From an uncultured Muribaculaceae bacterium (GTDB lineage: Bacteria; Bacteroidota; Bacteroidia; Bacteroidales; Muribaculaceae), in assembly GCA_910584495.1 (NCBI GenBank), contig CAJUAR010000083.1, forward strand, positions 1 to 11,462: 11,462 nt of DNA. Reading direction: 5' to 3'. Under the pieces are notes generated by a model. That model made no database searches. It worked only from the letters and a program-made list of their open reading frames with translations, and had not been told where the DNA came from. Positions 1 to 7,472 of the stretch are shown one piece after another. The position numbers and the translations under genes were made by a program. Positions within the stretch are counted from its first letter, which is position 1, and each line of letters starts with the position of its first letter.

Positions 1-48
1 ACCTCCGGGTTATGAATCCGACGCTCTAACCAACTGAGCTATCCCGCC
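1..48 (-). tRNA. tRNA-Met (CAT anticodon), 3' part cut by window edge
   Basis: The reverse complement begins with the acceptor strand GGCGGGA, then TA, a D-stem GCTC...GAGC with the typical AGTTGGTTA D-loop, and an anticodon loop TTCATAA carrying CAT. The T-arm and 3' acceptor lie outside the window. CAT can be elongator Met, initiator Met or lysidine-modified Ile2. The G1 start and the D-arm do not look like an initiator; elongator Met fits best, but Ile2 cannot be excluded without the 3' half. The last pair of the anticodon stem (A31/C39) is a mismatch, while the other four pair (one as G-U). It has its own promoter just upstream and lies 78 bases downstream of the vsr-like gene on the same strand. 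Confidence 0.93.
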
Positions 49-59
49 GTTTTGCGCTG

Positions 60-90
60 CAAAGTTACAACATCTTTTTGGATTGACAAA
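60..90 (-). promoter_or_regulatory. Bacteroidota-type promoter of tRNA-Met
   Basis: On the minus strand there is TTTG (complement of 87-90), exactly 19 bases, then TAACTTTG (complement of 60-67). This matches the Bacteroidota primary sigma consensus TTTG / TAnnTTTG in both boxes and spacing. The expected transcription start is a few bases upstream of the first tRNA base at 48, which is the normal arrangement for a tRNA gene. The -33 box lies inside the AT-rich near-palindrome GACAAAATTTTTTGTC (85-100), which could also fold as a weak hairpin at the end of the upstream operon transcript. Confidence 0.72.
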
Positions 91-126
91 ATTTTTTGTC
101 CGATTTTTTGTGTTTGAATTTTTGTT

Positions 127-633
127 TTAGTTCTGATTTGAGGAAAGAGGGGATTCGCCATAGGGAATTTCGGGTTCGGCGGCTATTTCGGAGGGGAGGT
201 AGGTTGGTGGCTCGGGGCGGCGGTAGCGTTCGAGATAATCGAGAACCTTCGCAATGCATATTCCGGGGTTGTGGGCAACGTCGCTTTCCCAAAATCGGAA
301 TACTTTCCATCCGTGGTCGGTGAGCCATGCAGTGACGGCGCGGTCGCGGGCCATGTTGTGCTCTATTTTGTTTATCCAGTACTGTCGGTTTGTGGCAAAT
401 GACTGGCGCCGTTCAGTCCAGTTGCGTCCATGCCAAAACTCGCCATCTATGAAGATGGCGAGTCGATATTTTTTGATGGAAAAGTCGGGAGTCCCCGGCA
501 CGGAGCGTTGATGCTTGCGGTAGCGTATGCCGCTGCTCCAGAGTAAGCGTGCAAAGGCACGTTCGGGCTTGGTGCCTCGGCCTTTGTTTGCTTGCATGCA
601 TCGGCGGCGTTGTTCCGGGGTGAGAACATCCAT
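127..633 (-). CDS. vsr: Vsr-like (very short patch repair) endonuclease, zinc ligands missing
   Basis: This 168-residue protein belongs to the Vsr family, which nicks DNA 5' of T in T:G mismatches produced by deamination of 5-methylcytosine. Family marks are the N-terminal LTPEQRRRCM, then GTKPE (about 20-24), the PGTPDF block with the probable catalytic Asp50, KKYRLAIFIDGEFWHG (54-69, with conserved Phe66, Trp67 and His68), the YWINKI...N...RD stretch (85-97) and GWKV...WES (108-117). E. coli Vsr binds a structural zinc through C66, H71, C73 and C117; the aligned positions here are Glu65, Arg70, Trp72 and Ser117, so the zinc site is gone. A proline- and glutamate-rich tail follows residue 138. 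The ATG overlaps the stop of the META lipoprotein by one base (TGATG), so translation is probably coupled. No cytosine methyltransferase gene is in the window, although Vsr usually travels with one. Family assignment is firm; repair activity is inferred. Confidence 0.88.
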   Translation of the reverse strand: MDVLTPEQRRRCMQANKGRGTKPERAFARLLWSSGIRYRKHQRSVPGTPDFSIKKYRLAIFIDGEFWHGRNWTERRQSFATNRQYWINKIEHNMARDRAVTAWLTDHGWKVFRFWESDVAHNPGICIAKVLDYLERYRRPEPPTYLPSEIAAEPEIPYGESPLSSNQN

Positions 634-1550
634 CAGTCGTTGTTGTTTTCGATGCGTCGGAGGGTTAGCAATTCCTTACCTTTTTTGTCGATAAGTAAAA
701 CTGTGTCGTCGTTCTTGCCGGCAATTGCCGAAGCAGTGGATTCGAGGGCAACCATGATGCGGTTTTCCTGGTCTGCCTTGGGGCATGCCATACGGGTGAG
801 CCCCATGTTGCTGAAGTCTATAGCGTTGCTGCGGGCAGGGTCGATATAGAGAGTGCCGTTGAAGAAGTTGCAGCCGGTGTTGCCGTGCACTTTCAGCTCA
901 GGAATGTCGATAAAGAGAGTTGCATCCTCGTCCTTGATCGACTTTCCGTCGATGGCCACAATCTGCCAGTTTCCGTTGAGGAATTCCATGTTGTGCCGGC
1001 GCAGTGTTGCCACAGCTTTTCCGGCATCGTCTTTGAGGTAGAGATAGCTTTCCTGTCCGATACGTTTGCAGTCGACGCCGTACTGCTTTCCGTCGGAGAG
1101 TATACCGCTAATTGTGTCGGCATATGGCTTGTCGGGGCAGAAGGCCATGGTCGACAACACATTTGAAAAAATGAGATGACCGTCGGAACGCAACACAAAA
1201 CTGCCGTTGAGCACGTTACAGCCGTTGTTTCCATAGAAATTTCCTTTTTCATCAAAAATGACGTAGGGCATTTCGTCCTCAATAGGCAGATTGTCCTTGC
1301 CCAAAGAGGTGATTGTCCACTGGGCACCGGTCAGTTCGTCGGGCGAAGGCTTGCGACCTTCAGTCTCAAATTCGTTTTTCTTTTTATTCTTATTCTTTTT
1401 TTTCTTTTTTGCCTTTTCCGGTTTGGTAGCAGCTATGCTTTCCGAAGAGATAGATTGTTCGGAGTGCTGTTTTGCCGATTTGTTGAATACGGAGCATGAG
1501 CCAAGTAAGGCTGCTGAGAGGAGAATACAGAGAGTTTGAGTGATTTTCAT
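633..1550 (-). CDS. Lipoprotein with two META (HslJ-like) domains
   Basis: This 305-residue protein is a predicted outer-envelope lipoprotein. A signal peptide ends in the lipobox LGSC with Cys19. Residues 44-60 form a very lysine-rich linker, then come two tandem META domains, roughly 73-185 and 190-300. The repeats show matching landmarks: GNNGCNVLNGSF (107-118) against GNTGCNFFNGTL (223-234), and MAFCPD (135-140) against MACPKAD (254-260). The paired cysteines (111/138 and 227/256) could form one disulfide per domain after export. META domains occur in E. coli HslJ (heat shock, novobiocin tolerance) and in Bacteroidota envelope proteins; their biochemical role is poorly known, so I give no reaction. 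The start is the only ATG consistent with the signal peptide and sits 32 bases after the miaA stop. The gene ends in the one-base overlap with the vsr-like gene. Confidence 0.88.
   Translation of the reverse strand: MKITQTLCILLSAALLGSCSVFNKSAKQHSEQSISSESIAATKPEKAKKKKKNKNKKKNEFETEGRKPSPDELTGAQWTITSLGKDNLPIEDEMPYVIFDEKGNFYGNNGCNVLNGSFVLRSDGHLIFSNVLSTMAFCPDKPYADTISGILSDGKQYGVDCKRIGQESYLYLKDDAGKAVATLRRHNMEFLNGNWQIVAIDGKSIKDEDATLFIDIPELKVHGNTGCNFFNGTLYIDPARSNAIDFSNMGLTRMACPKADQENRIMVALESTASAIAGKNDDTVLLIDKKGKELLTLRRIENNND
1377..1412 (-). repeat. Low-complexity A-rich tract encoding a poly-lysine linker
   Basis: Codons 47-58 of the META lipoprotein are nearly all AAA/AAG/AAC. They contain an uninterrupted A8 run (T8 on the plus strand, 1396-1403) and an A6 run (1405-1410). 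The tract lies between the lipid anchor and the first META domain, so it encodes a highly basic spacer. Runs of this length can slip during replication. The frame is intact in this sequence. Confidence 0.6.
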
Positions 1551-1582
1551 TTTTTTAGTTTGTTGTTCTGAGAATTAAAACG

Positions 1583-2497
1583 CTAAACAGGGGCATTGAG
1601 TTCGGCATCTATAAGAGCGCAAGCCTCGTTGAAGGCGTTTTGGGGAGCAAGCCATTGGACATCCGGGTCTTTTTTTAGCCAAGTGAGCTGTTTTTTGGCA
1701 TATACCCTGGTGTTTTTGCCTATGCGTGCAATGGCAGTTTCGCGATCCATGCTGCCGTCGAAATATTGTTTCATTTCCTTGTAGCCCACAGTGTTGAGTG
1801 AATTGAAATTGCCCAAGCTCCAAGCGTGTCTCGCCTCGTCTTCGAGGCCGTCGGCTATCATGCGGCCGACACGTGCGTTTATGCGTTCGAAGAGTGTCTC
1901 TCGCGGCTGGTTGATTGCCATCTTGATGGCTCTGAAAGGACGTTTGCGTGTCTGGCCTGTGCGCAGGGAGGAGTAGGGAACGCCGGCTTCGAGGCATATC
2001 TCCAAGGCATGGAGCACGCGCCGCGTGTTTTGCCTGTCGACCATTTCGTGATATTCCGGGTCGAGGATTGCCAATTGTGCAGCCACGGCATCGAGGCCCT
2101 GCTGCTCGTAGAGGCGCAGCACATAGGAGCGAGTGCTCTCGCTGACAGTGGGCATCTGGTCGATGCCATGAAGGAGTGCGTCGACATACATCATCGAGCC
2201 GCCGCATACTATTGCCAAGGACGATTTTTGCCAAATAGATGGCAAAATCGCCAACGCATCGGTTTCAAAGCATGCCGCGCTATAGTATTCGTCGAGATTT
2301 TTGCAGCCTACGAGATAATGATGCGCGCGGCTGCGCTCCTCGGGCGAGGGTGCAGCCGTGCCTATTGGTAAATCTTTGTATATCTGTCGGCTGTCGGCCG
2401 AAATAATCTCCGAACCATAGCGGCAGGCAAGGTCTGTGGCAAGACTTGTTTTTCCTGAGGCTGTGGGGCCTGTGACGACGACAACAAGAGGCAACAT
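1583..2497 (-). CDS. miaA: tRNA dimethylallyltransferase
   Basis: MiaA transfers a dimethylallyl group from dimethylallyl diphosphate to N6 of A37 in tRNAs that read codons starting with U, the first step toward ms2i6A. The 304-residue protein has the family P-loop GPTASGKT at residues 10-17, the substrate-binding stretch ADSRQIYKDLPIGTAAP directly after it, CGGSMMYVDALL, the RQNTRRVLHALE segment, and the late YAKKQLTWLKK motif near the C-terminus; this matches the usual length and motif order. I place the start at the ATG whose last base is 2497. The longer frame upstream (to 2620) would add 41 residues that only read the pepT 3' end in another frame. The chosen ATG overlaps the pepT stop as TGATG, which suggests translational coupling. 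The META lipoprotein follows after 32 bases. Confidence 0.96.
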   Translation of the reverse strand: MLPLVVVVTGPTASGKTSLATDLACRYGSEIISADSRQIYKDLPIGTAAPSPEERSRAHHYLVGCKNLDEYYSAACFETDALAILPSIWQKSSLAIVCGGSMMYVDALLHGIDQMPTVSESTRSYVLRLYEQQGLDAVAAQLAILDPEYHEMVDRQNTRRVLHALEICLEAGVPYSSLRTGQTRKRPFRAIKMAINQPRETLFERINARVGRMIADGLEDEARHAWSLGNFNSLNTVGYKEMKQYFDGSMDRETAIARIGKNTRVYAKKQLTWLKKDPDVQWLAPQNAFNEACALIDAELNAPV

Positions 2498-3723
2498 CAA
2501 TGCTTGGCGGCGAGCTTGCAAATTTCCACCATCACAGCGCTGGCTTTTTCCATCGAAGGTATGGGCACAAATTCGTAGCGGCCGTGGAAGTTGAGACCGC
2601 CGGCAAAGATGTTGGGGCATGGCAGTCCTTTGAAGGAAAGTTGTGCCCCGTCGGTTCCTCCGCGGATGGGCTGCACTTTCGGAGTTACTCCCACCAGGCG
2701 CATGGCTTCTTCGGCCATGTCGACAATGTAGCGCACGGGCTCAATTTTCTCACGCATGTTGTAGTACTGGTCCTTGATGTCGATGGCGCAGCAGTCGGGA
2801 AATTCGTTGTTTATTTTGCGAGCGAGGTGTTCGAGTTCCTTTTTGCGTCGCTCAAAGCGGTCGCGGTCGTGGTCGCGGATGATATAAGTGAGTACGGTTT
2901 TTTCAACAGAGCCTTCCATCGATACAAGGTGGTAGAAACCTTCATAGTTCTCGGTGTGTTCGGGGGTTTCCCATCGAGGAAGCATGATTACAAACTGGTT
3001 GGCAATGCGCATGGAGTTGACCATTTTGTGCTTTGCATAGCCGGGGTGGACGTTGCGTCCGGTGAATGTCACTCGGGCAACGGCGGCATTGAAGTTTTCA
3101 TATTCCAATTCGCCGATTTCGCCACCGTCGAAGGTATAGGCCCAGTCGGCACCGAATCGTTCCACATCGAATTTGTGCGCACCTTGGCCGATTTCTTCGT
3201 CGGGGTTGAAGGCAATTCGAATTTTGCCGTGCTCGATTTCGGGATGCTTCATCAGATAGTCGGCAGCGGAAATAATTTCGGCAATACCGGCTTTGTCGTC
3301 AGCACCCAGAAGAGTGGTGCCGTCGGTCACTATGAGGTCCTGCCCGATATAGTGCTTGAGCTCGGGAAATTCCGAGGGTGATAGAATGACGTTTTCAGTT
3401 TTGTTGAGGACAATGGCACCGCCATCGTAGCGTTCGACGATGCGAGGCGACACATGGCGTCCCGACATGTCGGGCGATGTGTCGAGATGTGCGATGAAGC
3501 CCACAGTGGCAGCCTTTTTGCCTGCTGGCAGTGTCGATGGTATGGTTGCCATAAGGTAGCCGTTTTCGTCGAGGGAAATTTCGGTCAGTCCGAGGTCTTC
3601 AAGTTCTTTTTTTAGATATTCGGCAAAGACCATCTGTCCCGGAGTTGAGGGAGTCATGTTGGTGAGTTCGTCGCTCTGGGTGTCGAACTTCACGTATTGT
3701 AAAAATCGGTCTACAAGTTTCAT
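2497..3723 (-). CDS. pepT: Peptidase T (tripeptide aminopeptidase, M20B)
   Basis: PepT is a cytoplasmic di-zinc aminopeptidase that removes the N-terminal residue from tripeptides. The 408-residue protein has the family length and all metal-site motifs: IAHLDT (His79, with Asp81), GADDKAG (Asp142), PDEEIGQGA (Glu176 and Glu177), TFDGGEIGELE (Asp199) and GLNFHGRYEFVP (His380). The dimerisation or lid segment lies in between, around 207-320. There is no signal peptide, as expected for a cytoplasmic enzyme. The ATG is three bases after the stop of the unrecognised lipoprotein, and the stop overlaps the miaA start. In this cluster it is the only clearly cytoplasmic peptidase, so it may complete digestion of imported short peptides (inference). 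Confidence 0.97.
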   Translation of the reverse strand: MKLVDRFLQYVKFDTQSDELTNMTPSTPGQMVFAEYLKKELEDLGLTEISLDENGYLMATIPSTLPAGKKAATVGFIAHLDTSPDMSGRHVSPRIVERYDGGAIVLNKTENVILSPSEFPELKHYIGQDLIVTDGTTLLGADDKAGIAEIISAADYLMKHPEIEHGKIRIAFNPDEEIGQGAHKFDVERFGADWAYTFDGGEIGELEYENFNAAVARVTFTGRNVHPGYAKHKMVNSMRIANQFVIMLPRWETPEHTENYEGFYHLVSMEGSVEKTVLTYIIRDHDRDRFERRKKELEHLARKINNEFPDCCAIDIKDQYYNMREKIEPVRYIVDMAEEAMRLVGVTPKVQPIRGGTDGAQLSFKGLPCPNIFAGGLNFHGRYEFVPIPSMEKASAVMVEICKLAAKH

Positions 3724-3726
3724 GTT

Positions 3727-4536
3727 TTATTTAATCATGCTCCATGTAATTGCTGCACGGAGGATTTTTTCGTCTTTTTTATTTGCAAAAATGAATCGGT
3801 AGCCTTCGATCCCAAATGTTTTCATAAGGTCTTCGACAATAGGGCGACATTCGCCAAGATGAAGCATGCTTTCGTTGACAGCCGGCATAAAACGGCCGGT
3901 GAGCTGGCTTTGCTTCAGAGCTTTATATGCCGATACGTTGTCGAATGTGAAAGTGTACTGGGCAAATCCGGCCACAATGCCGAATTCGGCCGGTTCTACG
4001 GTCTTTGCATTCTGTTTGTCGGCATATTCGGTGTAGTATGGAGCGCGCGAGGCCATAAGGTTGGAAAAGTTTTCTTTTGCAGCGGCAAAGTTCAGCTCCA
4101 TTGGTTTGAGCTTGATAAGATTGCGTACACGAGAAGCTGATACATCGAACGATTTCTCGGCACCGTCGCCGGCGAGTTTTACAACCATTTTTCCTTCCTC
4201 TTTGGTGAGAGTGTTGACAATCTCATCCAGATTGGGTCCCGTGTTAGCTTTCATATATTCGGACATGACGAACTGCACCAGGGCTTCGTCAATAATTGCC
4301 ACGTCGACAGCTTTAGGGGCAAAATAAAAGCTGAAAGAAAGAGCTTTGTCGGCATAATTCACCGAAGCCGAATCGAGAAAATCGGCACTTTTTTCGGCGA
4401 GTTCGGAGAAGACGCCGTCGAGGCGTTCGCTTTGGGCAATCAGCGGCGATGGCGAATCCGACTTCGGCGTGCAGCTCCAAAGCCCCAAGGTCATAAGTGC
4501 AGCAGCGAGTGTGCGAGTGATAACAGTTGCTTTCAT
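3727..4536 (-). CDS. Unrecognised lipoprotein with an apparent internal duplication
   Basis: I do not recognise this 269-residue family. A signal peptide ends at LWSC with Cys22, so it should be lipid-anchored in the envelope. The mature part looks like two copies of one unit of about 75 residues, near 66-141 and 193-269. Each begins with a beta-like F-S/T-F strand (SFSFYF and YTFTFD), continues with a helix ending near YM or ML (94-95; 224-225), then an acidic helix (NLDEIVNTLTKEEG against PIVEDLMKTFGIEG) and a beta strand followed by a basic or hydrophobic end (MVVKLAGD against YRFIFANK). Between them, about 142-190, is a charged linker. No catalytic motif is visible. It sits 16 bases after the M16 peptidase and 3 bases before pepT, so it is probably co-expressed with peptidases; a chaperone, inhibitor or ligand-binding role is possible but unsupported. 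Confidence 0.85.
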   Translation of the reverse strand: MKATVITRTLAAALMTLGLWSCTPKSDSPSPLIAQSERLDGVFSELAEKSADFLDSASVNYADKALSFSFYFAPKAVDVAIIDEALVQFVMSEYMKANTGPNLDEIVNTLTKEEGKMVVKLAGDGAEKSFDVSASRVRNLIKLKPMELNFAAAKENFSNLMASRAPYYTEYADKQNAKTVEPAEFGIVAGFAQYTFTFDNVSAYKALKQSQLTGRFMPAVNESMLHLGECRPIVEDLMKTFGIEGYRFIFANKKDEKILRAAITWSMIK

Positions 4537-4552
4537 AGTGCTAATTATTAGT

Positions 4553-7456
4553 TTAGTAGCCGAAAATGTCTTCTTGGGTGAGAATAATCACCTCTCCGGC
4601 ATTTTCAAGCATGTTGATGTCGATGTTTTCGGGTTTGGCAAGTATGCCCACACGGTAGTTGCGGCCTGCCACGTTTCGGCGCTGGTAGTCGTTGAGCTGG
4701 TCGAAGGTTGCCTTGGGCAGGTATTCAAAGAGGTCTTTGGCAGGGTCGTGGTCGTAGCCCTGGTCTTTGAGCTGCAGGTAGTAGAATGCAATGTCGTCGT
4801 TGAGCATGCGGTTTGTGCGCAGCCGAGCCTCAAGTGCTTGTTTGGCAAGGTCGTAGGCTGCATCGCTTTGTGGCATTTGGTTGACGATTTCGTTGAAAGC
4901 CAATAAAGCGTCGATTAGTTTGTCGTTCTGTGTGGCTATTGTGCCCACATAGGTATAGGGGCGGTCCTTCTTGGAAGGGCTGCTCATGCCAGCCCATGCG
5001 TAGTAGGCCAGCGAGCGGCTTTCGCGCATTTCCTGGAATACCACGGAATTCATCGAGCCGCCAAAGTATTCGTTATAAAGTTTGCGGATAGGTTCTTGTG
5101 AAATATCGAACTTGCTTCCGTCGTTGGAGTATCCCACGAGGTAGAGCTGTTTTGCTTCGTAAGGAGCTACAAAGAAAGTGAGACCGCGAGTTTGGAGCAG
5201 TGGATATTTTTCGGACTTGGGTGTGGGCACGAGTGTTTTGTCCAGCGGATGTGTATCGTTGACAGTGGCCAGAACTTTGTTGGCCGGGTCGTTGCCCCAG
5301 TAGATGACGGTCTGTTCGTAGTCGTTAAGTTTGCGAAGAGCGGCGAGGAATTCGGCCGGGTTGGTCTTGCGCAGTGCATCGACCGAGAGTGTCTTTGTTG
5401 CAGGGTTTTCGGGACCGTACATCACATAGCGCTGCAGGTGCGAGAAGTTTGCGCTTTGATTGTGTTTGGCATCGTTGCGTGCTTTTTCCACACGGTCGAC
5501 CCAGGCCGAGTAAGCTTCGGGGCTGATTTGAGCGTTGTCAATGAGCTTTTCGTAGAGCGCGGCAGCTTTCTCCATGTTTTCGCTCAAGCCTGAAATTACT
5601 GCGTAGCTGCGTTCGCCGCCAACGGAGTAGTAGAACCGGCAAGCCAGCTTGTAGAATTCGTTGCGTATGTCCTCCGGTGTCATGTCGGGTGTTCCGCACA
5701 GGTCGATCAGCTCGGGAGCAAATTCCAGTGCAGGGTCGTTGTAGTAGCCTGTGTCGTAGACATATATGAGACGGAACAAGTCGTTTGTCTTGTTAGGCAC
5801 ATAGAGCACCGGCACGTTTTGTTTTGCGTGCAGAGTGGTGAGGTCGCGGTCAAAGTCGACAAACACCGGTTCGATAGGGTCGACAGACGAATTCTGGATT
5901 TCGAGAAGGAAGGGCGAACTTTTTTCGCGGTTCATTACAATGGGAGTGAGTTCGGGCTTTCCGATTTTGAGCTCGTTGGGGTCTTTGCCTTGCTTTTTGT
6001 TGATGGCTATGTAATTTTCCGGACCGAGGTATTTGTTGGCCAGGCGTACGATGTCGTCTTTTGTCACATTTTCAAGGGCTTTGATTTCGGCCACCTGGTC
6101 GGCCCAGTCAATACCGTTGACAAATGCATCGACATACATGTCGGCACGGCTGTTGTTGCTCTGCATCATGGTCTGGAGCTCGAGCTTGAAGTTTGCCTTG
6201 GTTGCTTCCACCAGTTCTTCGCTGAATTCGCCCTTGCGTAGCTTGTCGATTTGTTCAAGCAGTATTGTGCGAACATCGTCGAGGCTCTGGTCGGCTTTGG
6301 GACGGCCGCTCATCACATAGGCGCTGCCATCGGCCATAGACATAACGTATGCTCCTGCGCCGAGAACTCGCTGAGGAAGGCTCACATTGAGGTCGAGGAT
6401 GCCTGTGCTACCGTTGTTGACAATGCGGTCGAGCACTTCGAGGCCGGTCATGTCGGCATTGGCAGCTTCGGGGAGACGCCATGCCAGTGTGATGTTTTCA
6501 GCTTCGGGACCGAGTACTTCTACAGTTTCCGGGGTGCTGATAGGTTTTTCGTTTGGCAGAACGGGTCGTTTAAGATTTGTGTTGGGTTTCAGCTTGCCAA
6601 AATATTTTTCGATGATGTCCACCATGTTGTCGGGGTCGAAATCGCCCGAAAGGCATATGGCCATGTTGTTGGGCACATACCACTGTTTGTGGTAGTTCTT
6701 GACATTGGTAATCGAAGGATTTTTGAGGTGCTCCTGTGTTCCGAGCACAGTCTGTCGGCCATAGGGATGGCTGGGGAAGAGAGAGGCAAGAAGTTTTTCG
6801 TAGACTTTGCGGTTGTCCTTGGTGAGCGACATGTTCTTTTCTTCGTAGATTGTTTCCAGCTCGGTGTGGAAGCCGCGAATCACGGGGTTCTCGAAGCGGT
6901 CGGCCTGGATTTTTGCCCAGTTTTCGATTTGGTTCGACGGTATGTCTTCTACATAGCACGTAACATCGTAGCTCGTATATGCGTTGGTGCCTTTTGCGCC
7001 GATGGCGCTCATCAGTTTGTCGTATTCGTTTGGAATGGCAATTTTTGAGGCTTCGTAGCTGACGGAGTCAATTTGCTTGTAAATTTTGCGGCGTGCCACC
7101 GAATCGGTCGTGTGGCGGTATTTTTCGAAGAGGGCTTCTATTTTGTCGAGCATGGGCTTTTCGGCGGCATAGTCGCTGGTGCCGAATTTCTCAGTGCCTT
7201 TGAACATGAGGTGTTCGAAGTAGTGTGCCAGACCTGTGGTTTCGGCAGGGTCGTTCTTGCCTCCAACGCGCACAGCGATGTAGGTCTGGATACGAGGCTC
7301 GTCTTTGTTGACGGTCATAAAGATTTTGAGGCCGTTGGGCAATGTGTACATCTGAGTGTGCAAAGGGTCGCCCTCCACCGTCTGGAATTTGTGCCGAGTT
7401 GCCGAAAGCGGAAGAATGGCTGCCAGCAGCATGGCGAATAGTGTAAGTTTTTTCAT
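4553..7456 (-). CDS. Exported M16 (insulinase/pitrilysin-type) zinc peptidase, tandem two-lobe form
   Basis: This protein of 967 residues has a signal peptide (MKKLTLFAML..., probable cleavage after LSA at about 19) and no lipobox, so it is probably periplasmic. The N-terminal lobe carries the inverted zinc motif HYFEH (His78, Glu81, His82). By comparison with pitrilysin (Glu162 and Glu169), Glu199 and Glu206 in ELETIYEE are the distal acidic residues. An insert of roughly 40 charged residues (about 104-147) lies between them. A first M16_C-like domain follows at about 248-430. The second half (from about 545) repeats the architecture without HxxEH and is presumably the inactive lobe; it keeps the family RESRSLAYYAW motif near the C-terminal domain. 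M16 enzymes close as a clamshell around peptides and cut short unfolded substrates. I chose the MKK start because the nine extra upstream residues would overlap the previous gene and spoil the signal peptide. The gene starts 16 bases after the PHP gene. Confidence 0.93.
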   Translation of the reverse strand: MKKLTLFAMLLAAILPLSATRHKFQTVEGDPLHTQMYTLPNGLKIFMTVNKDEPRIQTYIAVRVGGKNDPAETTGLAHYFEHLMFKGTEKFGTSDYAAEKPMLDKIEALFEKYRHTTDSVARRKIYKQIDSVSYEASKIAIPNEYDKLMSAIGAKGTNAYTSYDVTCYVEDIPSNQIENWAKIQADRFENPVIRGFHTELETIYEEKNMSLTKDNRKVYEKLLASLFPSHPYGRQTVLGTQEHLKNPSITNVKNYHKQWYVPNNMAICLSGDFDPDNMVDIIEKYFGKLKPNTNLKRPVLPNEKPISTPETVEVLGPEAENITLAWRLPEAANADMTGLEVLDRIVNNGSTGILDLNVSLPQRVLGAGAYVMSMADGSAYVMSGRPKADQSLDDVRTILLEQIDKLRKGEFSEELVEATKANFKLELQTMMQSNNSRADMYVDAFVNGIDWADQVAEIKALENVTKDDIVRLANKYLGPENYIAINKKQGKDPNELKIGKPELTPIVMNREKSSPFLLEIQNSSVDPIEPVFVDFDRDLTTLHAKQNVPVLYVPNKTNDLFRLIYVYDTGYYNDPALEFAPELIDLCGTPDMTPEDIRNEFYKLACRFYYSVGGERSYAVISGLSENMEKAAALYEKLIDNAQISPEAYSAWVDRVEKARNDAKHNQSANFSHLQRYVMYGPENPATKTLSVDALRKTNPAEFLAALRKLNDYEQTVIYWGNDPANKVLATVNDTHPLDKTLVPTPKSEKYPLLQTRGLTFFVAPYEAKQLYLVGYSNDGSKFDISQEPIRKLYNEYFGGSMNSVVFQEMRESRSLAYYAWAGMSSPSKKDRPYTYVGTIATQNDKLIDALLAFNEIVNQMPQSDAAYDLAKQALEARLRTNRMLNDDIAFYYLQLKDQGYDHDPAKDLFEYLPKATFDQLNDYQRRNVAGRNYRVGILAKPENIDINMLENAGEVIILTQEDIFGY

Positions 7457-7472
7457 ATTGCTTGTCGTTGGT

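Noticed and set aside
1575..2234. Minus-strand open frame of 219 codons in another frame of miaA
   Set aside because: Arg/His/Pro-rich shadow inside miaA; the miaA frame carries all conserved motifs.
2498..2620. N-terminal extension of MiaA by 41 residues
   Set aside because: The extension reads the pepT 3' end in another frame and has no family similarity; the P-loop is at its normal distance from the ATG at 2495-2497.
2500..3381. Plus-strand open frame of 293 codons opposite pepT
   Set aside because: It is antisense to pepT with all its metal-site motifs; the Phe/Val/Gly-rich translation is typical of a shadow frame.
6251..7048. Plus-strand open frame of 265 codons opposite the M16 peptidase gene
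   Set aside because: Shadow of the catalytic lobe of the M16 gene; no promoter, no domain and a biased composition. The frame at 8881-9681 is rejected for the same reason.
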